From: Dorea longicatena
GTDB lineage: Bacteria > Bacillota > Clostridia > Lachnospirales > Lachnospiraceae
Length of the DNA: 64,000 nucleotides
Assembly (NCBI RefSeq): GCF_025150085.1
Contig: NZ_CP102280.1
Span: 821,001-885,000, forward strand
Direction of reading: 5' to 3'
Shown: one piece after another, positions 15,845 through 25,038 of the stretch
Layout: the number at the start of each line of letters is the position of its first letter
How positions within the stretch are numbered: position 1 is the stretch's first letter
The notes under the pieces: model-generated
Told to the model about the DNA's origin: nothing
Seen by the model: the letters and a program-made list of their open reading frames with translations, nothing else
Databases searched by the model: none
Made by a program: the position numbers and the translations under genes

Positions 15845-16928
15845 AAACGATATACCTGAATTTCTGCAGTAATCCTACGGCGCGTTTGCTGGAATCTTCG
15901 TCGTAGAATTCAATACGCAGAACCCCTTCTTCAAATTCTCTGTTGTGTACGATTCCAATGTTTTTGATACTGATATTATTGGAAGCAAGAATGGTTGCGA
16001 TAGCAGCAATCCCACCGGCTTCATCAATGATGTCACAGTATACGGCAAATGCTTTCTTGATCGGTCCGGCCGAAGAAGATGGCATGGAATTACGATAATT
16101 TCTGGAGGATTCAAACCGGTTATAAAGATCCAGATCATCTTCACGTTCGATAGCTTCTTTGAAATCTTCCAGAGAGTCTATATACTGATCTAATATATCT
16201 ACAATATTGTCCTTGTTCTTCAGGCAGATATTCTGCCACATGATAGGAGAAGAAGAGGCAATACGTGTGATATCTTTAAATCCTCCAGCAGCAAGATTTT
16301 TCATCATCTCATCATGTGTATCGTGTGTTTTGACAAAATTAACGAGTGAAGAAGCAATGATATGTGGGAGATGGCTGATGGTTCCTGTAATCTGGTCATG
16401 AAGCTGGTAGTCCAGAATAACCGGAAGGGCCTTCAGGCTTTCCACGAATTTTTCATAAGTTTGTACTTTTTCTTCAGCTACCTGAGGAGTCGGAGTAAGA
16501 ATATAGTATGCATTTTCAATCAGCATAGCTTTGGAATTACTGTAACCGCTTTTCTCGGATCCGGCCATCGGATGTCCCCCGATGAAATACTTCCCAATAC
16601 CGAGATTCTGCACTTCTTCGTGGATGTTCGTCTTTACACTTCCGACATCTGTGAGGATGCAGTCATCATTCAGATATTCCGTCAGCTGTTTCAGATAGGC
16701 GGTATTATATGCGACCGGTGCGCATAAGAATATATAGTTACAATTTTGAAAATTATTGTCAATGGTAGTTGCGGCAACATCGATCATAGATTCCTGGGTT
16801 GCAAGTGCAAGGGATTCTTTGTTTTTGTCGAAAGCCACAATCTCATAATCGGGATAATACTGGCGGATGGCCTTTGCAATAGAACCACCGATCAGTCCGA
16901 GCCCGATAAAACCAATTTTGTGTTTCAT
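15834..16928 (-). CDS. tyrA: Prephenate dehydrogenase TyrA with C-terminal ACT domain
   Basis: A 364-residue NAD-dependent enzyme that converts prephenate to 4-hydroxyphenylpyruvate in tyrosine synthesis. The N-terminal Rossmann motif is GFIGLGLIGGSIA (5-17); the central catalytic region includes GGHPMAGSEKSGY (His for substrate) and ISHLPHIIASSL. The last 75 residues resemble a regulatory ACT domain (EAGGIAAIATILASNNISIKNIG), consistent with feedback inhibition by tyrosine. The start ATG has a GGAGG site, and a near-consensus promoter lies about 45 bases upstream. It heads a tyrA-aroA pair on the minus strand. Confidence 0.94.
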   Translation of the reverse strand: MKHKIGFIGLGLIGGSIAKAIRQYYPDYEIVAFDKNKESLALATQESMIDVAATTIDNNFQNCNYIFLCAPVAYNTAYLKQLTEYLNDDCILTDVGSVKTNIHEEVQNLGIGKYFIGGHPMAGSEKSGYSNSKAMLIENAYYILTPTPQVAEEKVQTYEKFVESLKALPVILDYQLHDQITGTISHLPHIIASSLVNFVKTHDTHDEMMKNLAAGGFKDITRIASSSPIMWQNICLKNKDNIVDILDQYIDSLEDFKEAIEREDDLDLYNRFESSRNYRNSMPSSSAGPIKKAFAVYCDIIDEAGGIAAIATILASNNISIKNIGIVHNREFEEGVLRIEFYDEDSSKRAVGLLQKFRYIVYER

Positions 16929-16969
16929 GATGTTTCCTCCTTGTGCTTTGATCTAGAAACTCAGTTCAT

Positions 16970-16999
16970 ATTGTAACGTGTTGTAAGAGGATTTGTCAA
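16970..16999 (-). promoter_or_regulatory. Promoter for tyrA-aroA
   Basis: Read on the minus strand: a consensus -35 TTGACA (16999-16994) and -10 TACAAT (16975-16970), with an 18-base spacer, about 40 bases before the tyrA start codon. Confidence 0.75.
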
Positions 17000-17154
17000 T
17001 ACTATAATACTTTAAAGTGAAAAAGTGAATGAGGTAAAACGAGAAAATAGACAATCTGCAGTATAAAATTGCAAAGAAAATTCTGAAATAAGTGAAAATT
17101 CACATTTATTTGAAAATAAATACAAAAATAATATGGTTAAAGTGTATAAAAGTG

Positions 17155-17183
17155 TTGTAAAAAAACAGAAAGTTTAGTACAAT
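17155..17183 (+). promoter_or_regulatory. Promoter for the EF-G-like gene
   Basis: TTGTAA (17155-17160) and TACAAT (17178-17183) with a 17-base spacer, about 39 bases before the ATG. The rest of the 17000-17150 gap is AT-rich without other structure that I can see. Confidence 0.7.
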
Positions 17184-17221
17184 ATCTACATGAGATTTTA
17201 CCAAAATAAGGAGGCAGCTAT

Positions 17222-19297
17222 ATGAAAGTTTACAGAACGGACGAAATCAGGAACGTGGTTCTCTTAGGACACGGTGGAAGCGGAAAGACCAGTCTTGCAG
17301 AGGCCATGGCATATGTGTCAGGAGCGACAAACCGTATGGGAAAGATTACGGATGGTAACACGATCAGTGATTTTGATAAAGAAGAGCAGAAACGTGAATT
17401 TTCAATCAGTACAAGCTTAATCCCGATTGAATGGGAGAAAGCCAAGATCAATATTCTGGATACACCGGGATATTTCGACTTTGTCGGAGAAGTCGAAGAA
17501 GCTGTAAGTGCCGCTGATGCAGCTGTTATTGTTGTATCCGGTAAAGCAGGAGTTGAAGTCGGTACAGAGAAAGCATGGGAACTTTGTGACAAGTACAAAC
17601 TTCCAAGAATGATATATGTAACAGAGATGGATGTAGACGACGCAAGTTTCCGTCAGGTGGTACAGGACCTTACAGATCGTTATGGAAAGGTGATCGCACC
17701 TCATTTCCAGCCGATTCGTGAGAATGAGAAACTGGTAGGATATGTGAACGTTATCAAGAATGCGGCAAGACGTTACACAGGTGTCGGACAGAGAGAAGAA
17801 TGTGAGATTCCGGAATATTGTAAACCAAATCTGGAGATTTATCGTGATAAGTTACTGGAAGCAGTTGCAGAGACAAGTGAAGCATTTATGGAAAGATACT
17901 TTGATGGAGATGAGTTCTCAGTAGAAGAGATTCGTTCTGCAATGCGTACCGAAGTTATGGACGGAGATATCGTACCGGTTGCTATGGGATCTAATATTCA
18001 GGCACAGGGAGTTGCAAACTTACTTTCCGATATCGTAAGATTTTTCCCAAGTCCTGATAATAGAAGCTGTGCAGGAATCAACCGCAAGACCAATGAGATT
18101 TTTGAAGGTAATTATGATTTCGCAAAAGCGAAATCAGCATATGTATTTAAGACGATGGTAGACCCATTTATCGGAAAGTATTCATTTATCAAAGTATGCT
18201 CCGGTGTATTAAAAGGGGATGATACATTATATAACGGAGATTCTGATGCAGAGGCAAAACTTGGAAAGATATATACAATGGTAGGTAACAAGCCGACGGA
18301 AGTCAGCGAATTATTTGCAGGAGATATCGGAGCAATTGCCAAGCTTGCGAATACAAAGACCGGTGATACACTGTCTACGAAGAATACGCCTGTTATGTAT
18401 GGAAAGACAGAATATTCCAAACCATATACATATATGAAATATATCTGCAACAATAAAGGTGATGAGGATAAAGTATCTCAGGCACTGCAGAAGATGATGG
18501 CAGAAGATGTGACATTGAAAACAGTCAATGACAGTGAGAACCGTCAGACACTGCTTTATGGTATGGGAGACCAACATCTGGAGATTACAGCAAGTAAACT
18601 TGCAACACGTTATAAATGTGAGATCAAACTGGAGACACCAAAGGTGGCTTTCCGTGAGACGATCAAGAAGAAATCCGATGTCGATTCCAAATACAAGAAA
18701 CAATCAGGAGGACATGGACAGTACGGACATGTAAAGATGAGATTTGAAGCATCTGGTGATCTTGAGACACCTTATGTATTTGAAGAAGAAGTGGTAGGTG
18801 GAGCAGTTCCGAAGAATTACTTCCCGGCAGTAGAAAAAGGTCTGCAGGAAGCAGTTGTAAAAGGACCTCTTGCAGGATATCCGGTAGTTGGAGTAAAAGC
18901 TGTATTATATGATGGATCTTATCATCCGGTAGATTCTTCCGAAATGGCATTCAAGACGGCTACGATCCAGGCATTCAAGAAAGGATTCATGGAAGCTTCC
19001 CCGGTACTTCTGGAACCAATCGCATCTCTTACAGTAACAGTTCCGGATGATTACACAGGTGATGTTATGGGAGATCTGAACAAACGCAGAGGACGTGTAC
19101 TTGGAATGAATCCTGTTTCTGGTGGAAAACAGGAGATCGTGGCAGATATTCCGATGACGGGACTCTTTGGTTATTGTACAGTGCTTCGCTCTATGACAGG
19201 TGGAAGAGGAGTATATTCTTACGAATTCAGCCGCTACGAGCAGGCACCGTCAGATGTGCAGGAAGCAGAGATCAGTAAACGTGCAAAAGAAGAATAA
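17222..19297 (+). CDS. fusA2: Divergent EF-G paralogue (FusA2-type) with altered GTPase motifs
   Basis: A 691-residue full-length EF-G homologue with G domain, domains II to V and the C-terminal EF-G fold; the domain IV loop region SGGHGQYGHV and the PIMTG-like DIPMTGLFGY are present. The G domain deviates from canonical EF-G: P-loop GHGGSGKTS (16-24) replaces AHIDAGKTT; the switch I Thr is replaced in KREFSIS; switch II is DTPGYFDF (80-87) with Tyr84 in place of the catalytic His; and the base-specificity motif is TEMD (134-137) instead of NKMD. These changes are shared by a known EF-G2/FusA2 subgroup, some members of which hydrolyse GTP poorly or not at all. Role here: probably an auxiliary or stress-condition translocase, not the main EF-G. 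It stands alone between its own promoter and terminator. Confidence 0.88.
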   Translation: MKVYRTDEIRNVVLLGHGGSGKTSLAEAMAYVSGATNRMGKITDGNTISDFDKEEQKREFSISTSLIPIEWEKAKINILDTPGYFDFVGEVEEAVSAADAAVIVVSGKAGVEVGTEKAWELCDKYKLPRMIYVTEMDVDDASFRQVVQDLTDRYGKVIAPHFQPIRENEKLVGYVNVIKNAARRYTGVGQREECEIPEYCKPNLEIYRDKLLEAVAETSEAFMERYFDGDEFSVEEIRSAMRTEVMDGDIVPVAMGSNIQAQGVANLLSDIVRFFPSPDNRSCAGINRKTNEIFEGNYDFAKAKSAYVFKTMVDPFIGKYSFIKVCSGVLKGDDTLYNGDSDAEAKLGKIYTMVGNKPTEVSELFAGDIGAIAKLANTKTGDTLSTKNTPVMYGKTEYSKPYTYMKYICNNKGDEDKVSQALQKMMAEDVTLKTVNDSENRQTLLYGMGDQHLEITASKLATRYKCEIKLETPKVAFRETIKKKSDVDSKYKKQSGGHGQYGHVKMRFEASGDLETPYVFEEEVVGGAVPKNYFPAVEKGLQEAVVKGPLAGYPVVGVKAVLYDGSYHPVDSSEMAFKTATIQAFKKGFMEASPVLLEPIASLTVTVPDDYTGDVMGDLNKRRGRVLGMNPVSGGKQEIVADIPMTGLFGYCTVLRSMTGGRGVYSYEFSRYEQAPSDVQEAEISKRAKEE

Positions 19298-19324
19298 ACT
19301 GCTAAGAAAATGTATAAATAGAAG

Positions 19325-19348
19325 AAAAGCCCGTAAGGGCTTTTTTTC
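19325..19348 (+). terminator. Intrinsic terminator of the EF-G-like gene
   Basis: AAAAGCCC-GTAA-GGGCTTTTTTTC: an 8-bp stem, four-base loop and T run, 30 bases after the stop codon. Confidence 0.92.
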
Positions 19349-19360
19349 TTAATACAAAGA

Positions 19361-19369
19361 TGCTATAAT
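19361..19369 (+). promoter_or_regulatory. Extended -10 promoter for trkA-trkH
   Basis: TGCTATAAT is an extended -10 element (TGn-TATAAT) about 70 bases before the trkA start. The -35 region is only a T-rich run from the preceding terminator, consistent with an extended -10 promoter. Confidence 0.5.
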
Positions 19370-19439
19370 CTCTTGTGTTAAAAATACAGGTATCCGGATA
19401 ATAATAAAGATACAAAGTGGATAATTGTGAGGTCAGGGA

Positions 19440-20795
19440 ATGAAAATTGTGATTATTGGGGACGGAAAGGTTGGTCATAAATTGACAACCCAGCTGTCCG
19501 AAGAAAATTATGATGTGGTTTTGATTGATCAAAATGAGGGAAAATTAAAGGAGGCCGTGAATAAGCTTGATATTTTCTGCATTACCGGAAATGGAGCAGA
19601 TGTAGACGTTCAGAGACAGGCAGATGTTCCGCATGCAGATCTGGTGATCGCATGTGCATCGACAGATGAATTGAATATGTTAAGTTGTCTGCTGGCCAAG
19701 AGATTAGGCGCCAGACATACGATTGCACGTGTACGAAATCCGATCTATTATCGACAGATCGATCTGTTGAAAGAAGATCTGCATCTGAGTATGGCAGTCA
19801 ATCCGGAAAGAACAGCGGCAAATGAGATTGCCAGGGTATTGCTTTTCCCGGAGACGAGTAAAGTAGAGACGTTCATGAAGGGACGTGTGGAACTGGTAGA
19901 ATTCATTGTAAGAGAAGACAGTGCACTTGCAGGACTTTCTCTTGCAGAAGTATATCGGAAATTCCAGATTAAAATTTTGGTATGTGCAGTAAAAAGAGGT
20001 CAGAAAATCTATATCCCGGATGGAGAGTTTATTCTGGAAAAAGGCGATAAAATGCATATCGTTGCAGCGCATCAGGATCTGAAGTCATTTTTCCGTGCAC
20101 TGGGACACAGAAATGCAAAAGTGAAAAAGGTACTGATCTGTGGTGGAGGACATGTATGTTTTTATCTTGCAATGCAGCTTTTGCAGGTAGGCATGCAGGT
20201 GAAGATCATTGAGCAGAATATGAAAAGATGCGAGGAATTATGTGAACTTTTGCCGAAGGCAACGGTTATTCACGGAGATGCAGCCAATCATGATCTTCTT
20301 ATGGAAGAAGGAATCCATGAAGCGGACGCATTGATCGCACTTACCGGTATGGACGAAGAGAATATTATTATGGCACTCTTTGCAAAACTGCAGGGAGTCA
20401 ATAAGATTGTCGCAAAGGTCAATGAGGATTCCAGAGCGCAGATGGTAGAAGGGCTTGGAATTGATTCGATCGTGTCGGCAAAAAGTGCAACGGCAGATGC
20501 AATTATGAGTTATGTCAGAGCGAGAAATGAATCTGCGAGCAATGTGAACGTAGAATCTCTGTATCAGCTCCTGGGTGGAAAAGTGGAAGCATTGGAATTC
20601 ATTATCAAATGCGAATGCAGTTTCACGAATGTACCGCTTCGTGAACTGCGGACAAAGAAGAATAATCTGATCGCCTGCATAGGAAGAAAAAGGCGTATTA
20701 TTATTCCAAATGGTGAGGATCATCTGGAAGTCGGTGACAGTGTAGTGGTCGTAACAATGGATCATATTGATAAATTCAGCGACATACTGGAATAA
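19440..20795 (+). CDS. trkA: Trk potassium uptake regulatory subunit TrkA
   Basis: A 451-residue cytoplasmic NAD-binding subunit that gates the TrkH potassium channel. It has two tandem RCK units, each with a Rossmann GxGxxG-like motif: IGDGKVGHKL near residue 6 and ICGGGHVCFYL near 232, each followed by a TrkA-C domain (PDGEFILEKGDKMHIVA and PNGEDHLEVGDSVVVV). Double-RCK architecture is the norm for TrkA. The trkH gene begins 17 bases after it, so they form an operon. The start ATG follows GTGAGGTCAGGGA, an acceptable ribosome site. Confidence 0.95.
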   Translation: MKIVIIGDGKVGHKLTTQLSEENYDVVLIDQNEGKLKEAVNKLDIFCITGNGADVDVQRQADVPHADLVIACASTDELNMLSCLLAKRLGARHTIARVRNPIYYRQIDLLKEDLHLSMAVNPERTAANEIARVLLFPETSKVETFMKGRVELVEFIVREDSALAGLSLAEVYRKFQIKILVCAVKRGQKIYIPDGEFILEKGDKMHIVAAHQDLKSFFRALGHRNAKVKKVLICGGGHVCFYLAMQLLQVGMQVKIIEQNMKRCEELCELLPKATVIHGDAANHDLLMEEGIHEADALIALTGMDEENIIMALFAKLQGVNKIVAKVNEDSRAQMVEGLGIDSIVSAKSATADAIMSYVRARNESASNVNVESLYQLLGGKVEALEFIIKCECSFTNVPLRELRTKKNNLIACIGRKRRIIIPNGEDHLEVGDSVVVVTMDHIDKFSDILE

Positions 20796-20812
20796 GGAGA
20801 TAGACAAAGGTT

Positions 20813-22258
20813 ATGAATACAAAAATGATAAGATATATCCTTTGCAGAATGCTGGGAGTTGAGTCAGTGCTTCTTATGATCCCGGTAATCGTAGCGGCAT
20901 TATATCAGGAAATGAGTGGTATTGCATTTCTGATACCTGCGGGGATATTATTGTTACTGTTTTTTCTGGCAGGTGTAAAAAAGCCGGAGCAAAGTCATAT
21001 TTACGGAAAAGAAGGTATGGTAATCGTTGCACTTGCATGGATTTTATGGTCTTTGTTTGGCGCAATGCCTTTTACGATATCAGGCTTTATACCAAACTAC
21101 ATGGATGCGTTTTTTGAGACGGTTTCCGGATTCACAACGACAGGTTCCAGTATTTTAAGAGATGTAGAAGCGCTTCCGCAGTGTCTGTTGTTCTGGCGGA
21201 GTCTGACTCACTGGATCGGAGGAATGGGAGTGCTGGTGTTTGTACTGGTGCTTACATCATTAGATAAAAAGAACTCAATGTACCTGATGCGTGCAGAGGT
21301 TCCGGGGCCGGAGAAGGACAAACTCGTTCCGAAAGCAATGTCTACAGCGCGTATCTTATATGGTATGTATCTGATCATGACGGTTGTAGAGATCATTTTT
21401 CTGATGCTGGGTGGAGTGAATCTGTTTGACAGTATGATCTTTTCTTTTGGATCCGCAGGAACAGGTGGATTCTCGAATTATGCAGACAGTGTTGCACATT
21501 TCCACAGTGCTTATATTGATGGAGTGATCACAACATTCTGTGCATTATTCGGAGTGAATTTTTCGTTATTTTATTTTATGTTGTTAGGTGATTTTAAGTC
21601 AGTCAGAAAGAATGAGGAACTGCGTACGTATATTATGCTGATCGTCGGAGCAACAGCGTTGATCACACTGAATATCCATTCGATGTTCCCGAGTATGATC
21701 AAGGCGTTCCGCTATGCAATATTCCAGGTCGTGACGGTTATCACAACAACCGGATATGCGACAACGGATTTTGCAAAATGGCCGATGTTCTCAAAATCAA
21801 TACTTATGATGCTGACGGTCGTGGGAGCGTGTGCTTCTTCAACCGGAGGTGGTATTAAGGTATCCCGTCTTCTGGTGGGAATCAAATGTATAAAAAGAGA
21901 GATCGTACAGCTTGCACACCCGAAATCAGTCGGAATCATCCGGATCGGCGGTAAGAAAGTCGGTTCCGATATTCTGCGTACGATTTACATTTATTTTATA
22001 GCATATGTCGGAATTTTGATCGTATCGGTCATGTTGGTATCACTGGATAATTTTGATTTTGAGACGACATTCAGTGCGGTCCTTACAACACTTGGCAATG
22101 TCGGACCGGGTATGGCAAAGGTTGGACCGATGGGTAATTTTGCTGATTTTTCTATATTATCAAAATTAGTATTATGTTTTGACATGCTGGCAGGACGTTT
22201 GGAGATATTCCCGTTCCTAGTGCTGTTTACGGCACCGGCATGGCGCAGAAAATTTTAG
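20813..22258 (+). CDS. trkH: Trk potassium uptake channel subunit TrkH
   Basis: A 481-residue membrane channel of the TrkH/KtrB superfamily with four membrane-pore-membrane repeats. Filter-like sequences are visible: ETVSGFTTTGSSIL, SFGSAGTGGFSNYA, VITTTGYATTDF and TLGNVGPGMAKVG, each centred on the potassium selectivity glycine. Length and motif order match the family. It follows trkA directly, and the operon ends in a hairpin at 22264. Confidence 0.95.
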   Translation: MNTKMIRYILCRMLGVESVLLMIPVIVAALYQEMSGIAFLIPAGILLLLFFLAGVKKPEQSHIYGKEGMVIVALAWILWSLFGAMPFTISGFIPNYMDAFFETVSGFTTTGSSILRDVEALPQCLLFWRSLTHWIGGMGVLVFVLVLTSLDKKNSMYLMRAEVPGPEKDKLVPKAMSTARILYGMYLIMTVVEIIFLMLGGVNLFDSMIFSFGSAGTGGFSNYADSVAHFHSAYIDGVITTFCALFGVNFSLFYFMLLGDFKSVRKNEELRTYIMLIVGATALITLNIHSMFPSMIKAFRYAIFQVVTVITTTGYATTDFAKWPMFSKSILMMLTVVGACASSTGGGIKVSRLLVGIKCIKREIVQLAHPKSVGIIRIGGKKVGSDILRTIYIYFIAYVGILIVSVMLVSLDNFDFETTFSAVLTTLGNVGPGMAKVGPMGNFADFSILSKLVLCFDMLAGRLEIFPFLVLFTAPAWRRKF

Positions 22259-22263
22259 AATAA

Positions 22264-22294
22264 CAGGTGGCACTTAGGAAGCCGCCTGATTTTC
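22264..22294 (+). terminator. Terminator after trkH
   Basis: CAGGTGGC (22264-22271) pairs with GCCGCCTG (22281-22288) with one G-T pair, followed by ATTTTC. It separates the trk operon from the gene at 22330. Confidence 0.7.
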
Positions 22295-22308
22295 TATACC
22301 AAAGTATC
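22295..22308. repeat. Dispersed TATACCAAAGTAT box
   Basis: TATACCAAAGTATC lies directly after the trkH terminator. It is one of four near-identical copies in intergenic gaps of this window (3624, 22295, 27343, 39757 reverse). Confidence 0.55.
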
Positions 22309-22329
22309 ACTGTATGAGAGGAGAGAATT

Positions 22330-23991
22330 ATGAAAGGTAAAACGAAAGCAATAATCACGGTATTTGTCGTAATCCTTGCAGGTATCTATTACTATGCGGC
22401 AATACCGGCGATCAACATTCATTCATCGGAGACATGGTTTTTTATCATGATCTTTCTGGTGATCCTGGCTGTTCTGTATCTGGGAAGAAAGAAATTGAAC
22501 AGATATGAAGTCAGAGAAAGTAAAGTAGTAAAAGGATTTCTTGGAGTGATAGTGTTTCTAGGAGTTGTATATCTGTTGGGAACACTGTTTTCTTCTCCGG
22601 TTATTAATGCCAAAAAGTATCAGAAGCTTATGACAGTTAAAGAGGGTGAATTTACAAAGGATGTAGATGAACTGTCATTTGACAAGATCCCGCTTCTGGA
22701 TAAGGATACGGCAGCACTTCTCGGTGACCGTAAGATGGGAAGCATGGTGGACATGGTATCACAGTTTGAGGCGGATGATATCTACAGCCAGATCAACTAT
22801 AAGGGCAATCCGGTCCGTGTGACTCCGCTGAAATACGCGAGCCTGATCAAATGGTTTACCAACCAGAGTGAAGGAATTCCGTCTTATATCCGGATTAATA
22901 TGGCGAATCAGTCTACGGAGCTTGTCAAATTGAAACAGGGTATGAAATATACAACGAGTGATCATTTCAACCGTAATATTTATCGTCATTTACGTTTCGC
23001 ACATCCGACATATATTTATGGAGAGCTGAGCTTTGAGATTGATGAAAATGGAGATCCATATTGGATCGCACCGGTAAAGAAATTCAACATTGGATTATTT
23101 GGTGGTGAAACAGTAGGAAAAGTAGTAATCTGTAATGCTGTGACGGGAAAAACAAAGACATATGATGTCGGAAATGTTCCACAGTGGGTAGACCGTGTAT
23201 ATTCCGCAGACTTATTAGTAAATTTATTTGATTATTATGGAAAATTAAAACACGGATTCTTTAACAGTGTGCTGAGTCAGAAAGACTGTTTGGAGACAAC
23301 GGACGGTTATAACTATCTGGCATTAAATGATGATGTGTGGATGTATACCGGAGTTACTTCTGTAAACGGAGATCAGTCAAATGTTGGATTTGTTCTGGCA
23401 AATCAGCGTACAATGGAGACGAAATATTATAAAGTAGAAGGTGCAACAGAATCTTCTGCAATGTCATCCGCAGAAGGACAGGTGCAGAACCTGAAATACC
23501 AGGCAACATTTCCATTACTTTTGAACATTGCGGGTGAGCCGACATATTTTGTTGCATTAAAAGACGATGCCGGTCTGGTTAAAAAATATGCCATGGTAAA
23601 TGTTCAGAAATATCAGATCGTTGCAATCGGGGACAGTGTCAGCCAGTGTCAGGAGAATTATAACGAACTTCTTCTGAAAAATGGTGTGAAGGAAAAAGAA
23701 AAGGACACGCGTAAGGAAGAAGAAATATCCGGAAAAATTACAAAGATTGCGCAGGCGGTTCTGGATGGAAATTCACATTATTATCTGATGTTGGAAGATT
23801 CTGATGCGATTTATGATGTGTCAGTAGCAGATATTATTGATGTAATAAAGTGTGAACTTGGAGAACAGGTGACAGTCACTTACAAAGAAGATAAAGATGT
23901 CAATACGGTTACCAAACTTGACATCGGTGAAAAAGCAAAAGATAAAACTTCTTCTGATAAGATAGAGAAGGAAACAGGTACACAGGAGTAA
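22330..23991 (+). CDS. Membrane-anchored protein of unknown function
   Basis: A 553-residue protein that I do not recognise. Three hydrophobic segments lie at the N-terminus (about 7-25, 36-52, 69-88), followed by a long, probably extracytoplasmic domain (about 95-455) with many aromatic and charged residues, for example WIAPVKKFNIGLFGGETVGK and DVGNVPQWVDRVY. A linker (about 455-470) of Glu/Lys precedes a small C-terminal domain (470-530, ISGKITKIAQAVLDGNSHYY) that resembles an OB-like or nucleotide-tag fold, and a charged tail. The start has a GAGAGGAGAG site. It follows the trk operon but is separated by a terminator; the preceding leader carries a dispersed repeat box. No function is proposed. 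Confidence 0.8.
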   Translation: MKGKTKAIITVFVVILAGIYYYAAIPAINIHSSETWFFIMIFLVILAVLYLGRKKLNRYEVRESKVVKGFLGVIVFLGVVYLLGTLFSSPVINAKKYQKLMTVKEGEFTKDVDELSFDKIPLLDKDTAALLGDRKMGSMVDMVSQFEADDIYSQINYKGNPVRVTPLKYASLIKWFTNQSEGIPSYIRINMANQSTELVKLKQGMKYTTSDHFNRNIYRHLRFAHPTYIYGELSFEIDENGDPYWIAPVKKFNIGLFGGETVGKVVICNAVTGKTKTYDVGNVPQWVDRVYSADLLVNLFDYYGKLKHGFFNSVLSQKDCLETTDGYNYLALNDDVWMYTGVTSVNGDQSNVGFVLANQRTMETKYYKVEGATESSAMSSAEGQVQNLKYQATFPLLLNIAGEPTYFVALKDDAGLVKKYAMVNVQKYQIVAIGDSVSQCQENYNELLLKNGVKEKEKDTRKEEEISGKITKIAQAVLDGNSHYYLMLEDSDAIYDVSVADIIDVIKCELGEQVTVTYKEDKDVNTVTKLDIGEKAKDKTSSDKIEKETGTQE

Positions 23992-24035
23992 CAAGATTCA
24001 TCATATAGAAATGATGCAGGAAATGAGAGAGGATA

Positions 24036-24974
24036 ATGGAAATTAGTATACTTCTTGCGGAGCAGATTTTGGCTATGTTTCTTACGATGGCAGTGGGATT
24101 CGGAGTGGTCAGGGCTGGTCTTTTTAAAACAGAGGACAGCCGGATCATTTCAAATATGGTTGTGTATATCTGTAATCCGTGTGTCGTTGTTCATTCGTTT
24201 CAGATTGAATTGACAGATGATAAGATTAAGGGGCTGATGATCGCAATCGGACTGTCAGTGGTAGTGCATATGGTTCTGATCATCGGATCGGAAATTTTAT
24301 CATTCATATTCCACTTTAACAGTATTGAAAAAGCATCCATCATTTATACAAATGCAGGGTATCTTGTGATTCCACTGGTGGGAGCTGTTCTGGGAGAAGA
24401 ATGGGTTTTTTATACGACTGCATTTATCCTGGTACAGACGGTACTGATGTGGACGCATGGTGTGAAACTGATCGGACAGGAAAAGGAGCTGAATATCAGG
24501 AAAATCCTGTGTAATCCGAATGTGATCGCGATGATCATAGGAATTGCGCTTTTTACGCTGGAGATCCGGCTTCCAACGGTTGTTGACAGTTGTGTCAGTG
24601 GTTTTGGAGATATGATCAGTCCGGCGAGTATGATGGTAATTGGTATGGTGATCGGAGATGTGGATCTGAAATGGGTATTCCGTCAAAAGCGTCCGTACCT
24701 GATCTGCCTGCTCAGGCTGATCGTATTCCCGCTGATTGCGGTTGTTGCCTTCGCCGGATTGGAACGGAGTGGAATTCATCCGGATGCGGAATATATTCTG
24801 ATGATTGTTCTGATTGCAACGTCAGCTCCGGCGGCAGCAATGATCACACAGCTTGCACAGATTTATGGAAAGGATTCCAGATATGCGAGTGTGATTAATG
24901 TAATGTCGGTGATATTCTGTATTATAACGATGCCTGTGATGGTGCTGAGTTATGAAATGCTGATTGCATTATAA
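24036..24974 (+). CDS. AEC family (auxin efflux carrier-like) transporter
   Basis: A 312-residue integral membrane protein of the AEC/bile-acid-sodium-symporter-like class, with about ten hydrophobic helices in two inverted halves. Family features include the N-terminal MAVGFGVVRAGLF segment, NMVVYICNPCVVVHSF with a helix-breaking Asn-Pro, and the C-terminal half with MMVIGMVIGDVDLKW and ATSAPAAAMITQLA. Substrates of bacterial members vary (malate, malonate, others) and cannot be read here. It starts 44 bases after the unknown membrane protein and may share its transcript; a terminator follows it. Confidence 0.88.
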   Translation: MEISILLAEQILAMFLTMAVGFGVVRAGLFKTEDSRIISNMVVYICNPCVVVHSFQIELTDDKIKGLMIAIGLSVVVHMVLIIGSEILSFIFHFNSIEKASIIYTNAGYLVIPLVGAVLGEEWVFYTTAFILVQTVLMWTHGVKLIGQEKELNIRKILCNPNVIAMIIGIALFTLEIRLPTVVDSCVSGFGDMISPASMMVIGMVIGDVDLKWVFRQKRPYLICLLRLIVFPLIAVVAFAGLERSGIHPDAEYILMIVLIATSAPAAAMITQLAQIYGKDSRYASVINVMSVIFCIITMPVMVLSYEMLIAL

Positions 24975-24994
24975 TAGAGTAAGACAGATAAAAG

Positions 24995-25032
24995 CTCTGC
25001 AATATGTATGAAACATATTGCAGAGTTTTTTT
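24995..25032. terminator. Terminator between convergent AEC and CapA-type genes
   Basis: CTCTGCAATATGT (24995-25007) pairs perfectly with ACATATTGCAGAG (25013-25025), followed by seven T. It serves the plus-strand transcript most clearly. Confidence 0.93.
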
Positions 25033-25038
25033 GCAGAG

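Noticed and set aside
16929..17221. Riboswitch upstream of the EF-G-like gene
   Set aside because: The gap is AT-rich and holds two divergent promoters; no conserved aptamer motif could be recognised.
17222..19297. Tetracycline-resistance protein of Tet(M) type
   Set aside because: Length and EF-G-like domains could suggest it, but P-loop GHGGSGKT and DTPGY are the FusA2 subgroup pattern, and Tet(M)-type proteins keep the canonical GHVDAGKTT/DTPGHMDF motifs.
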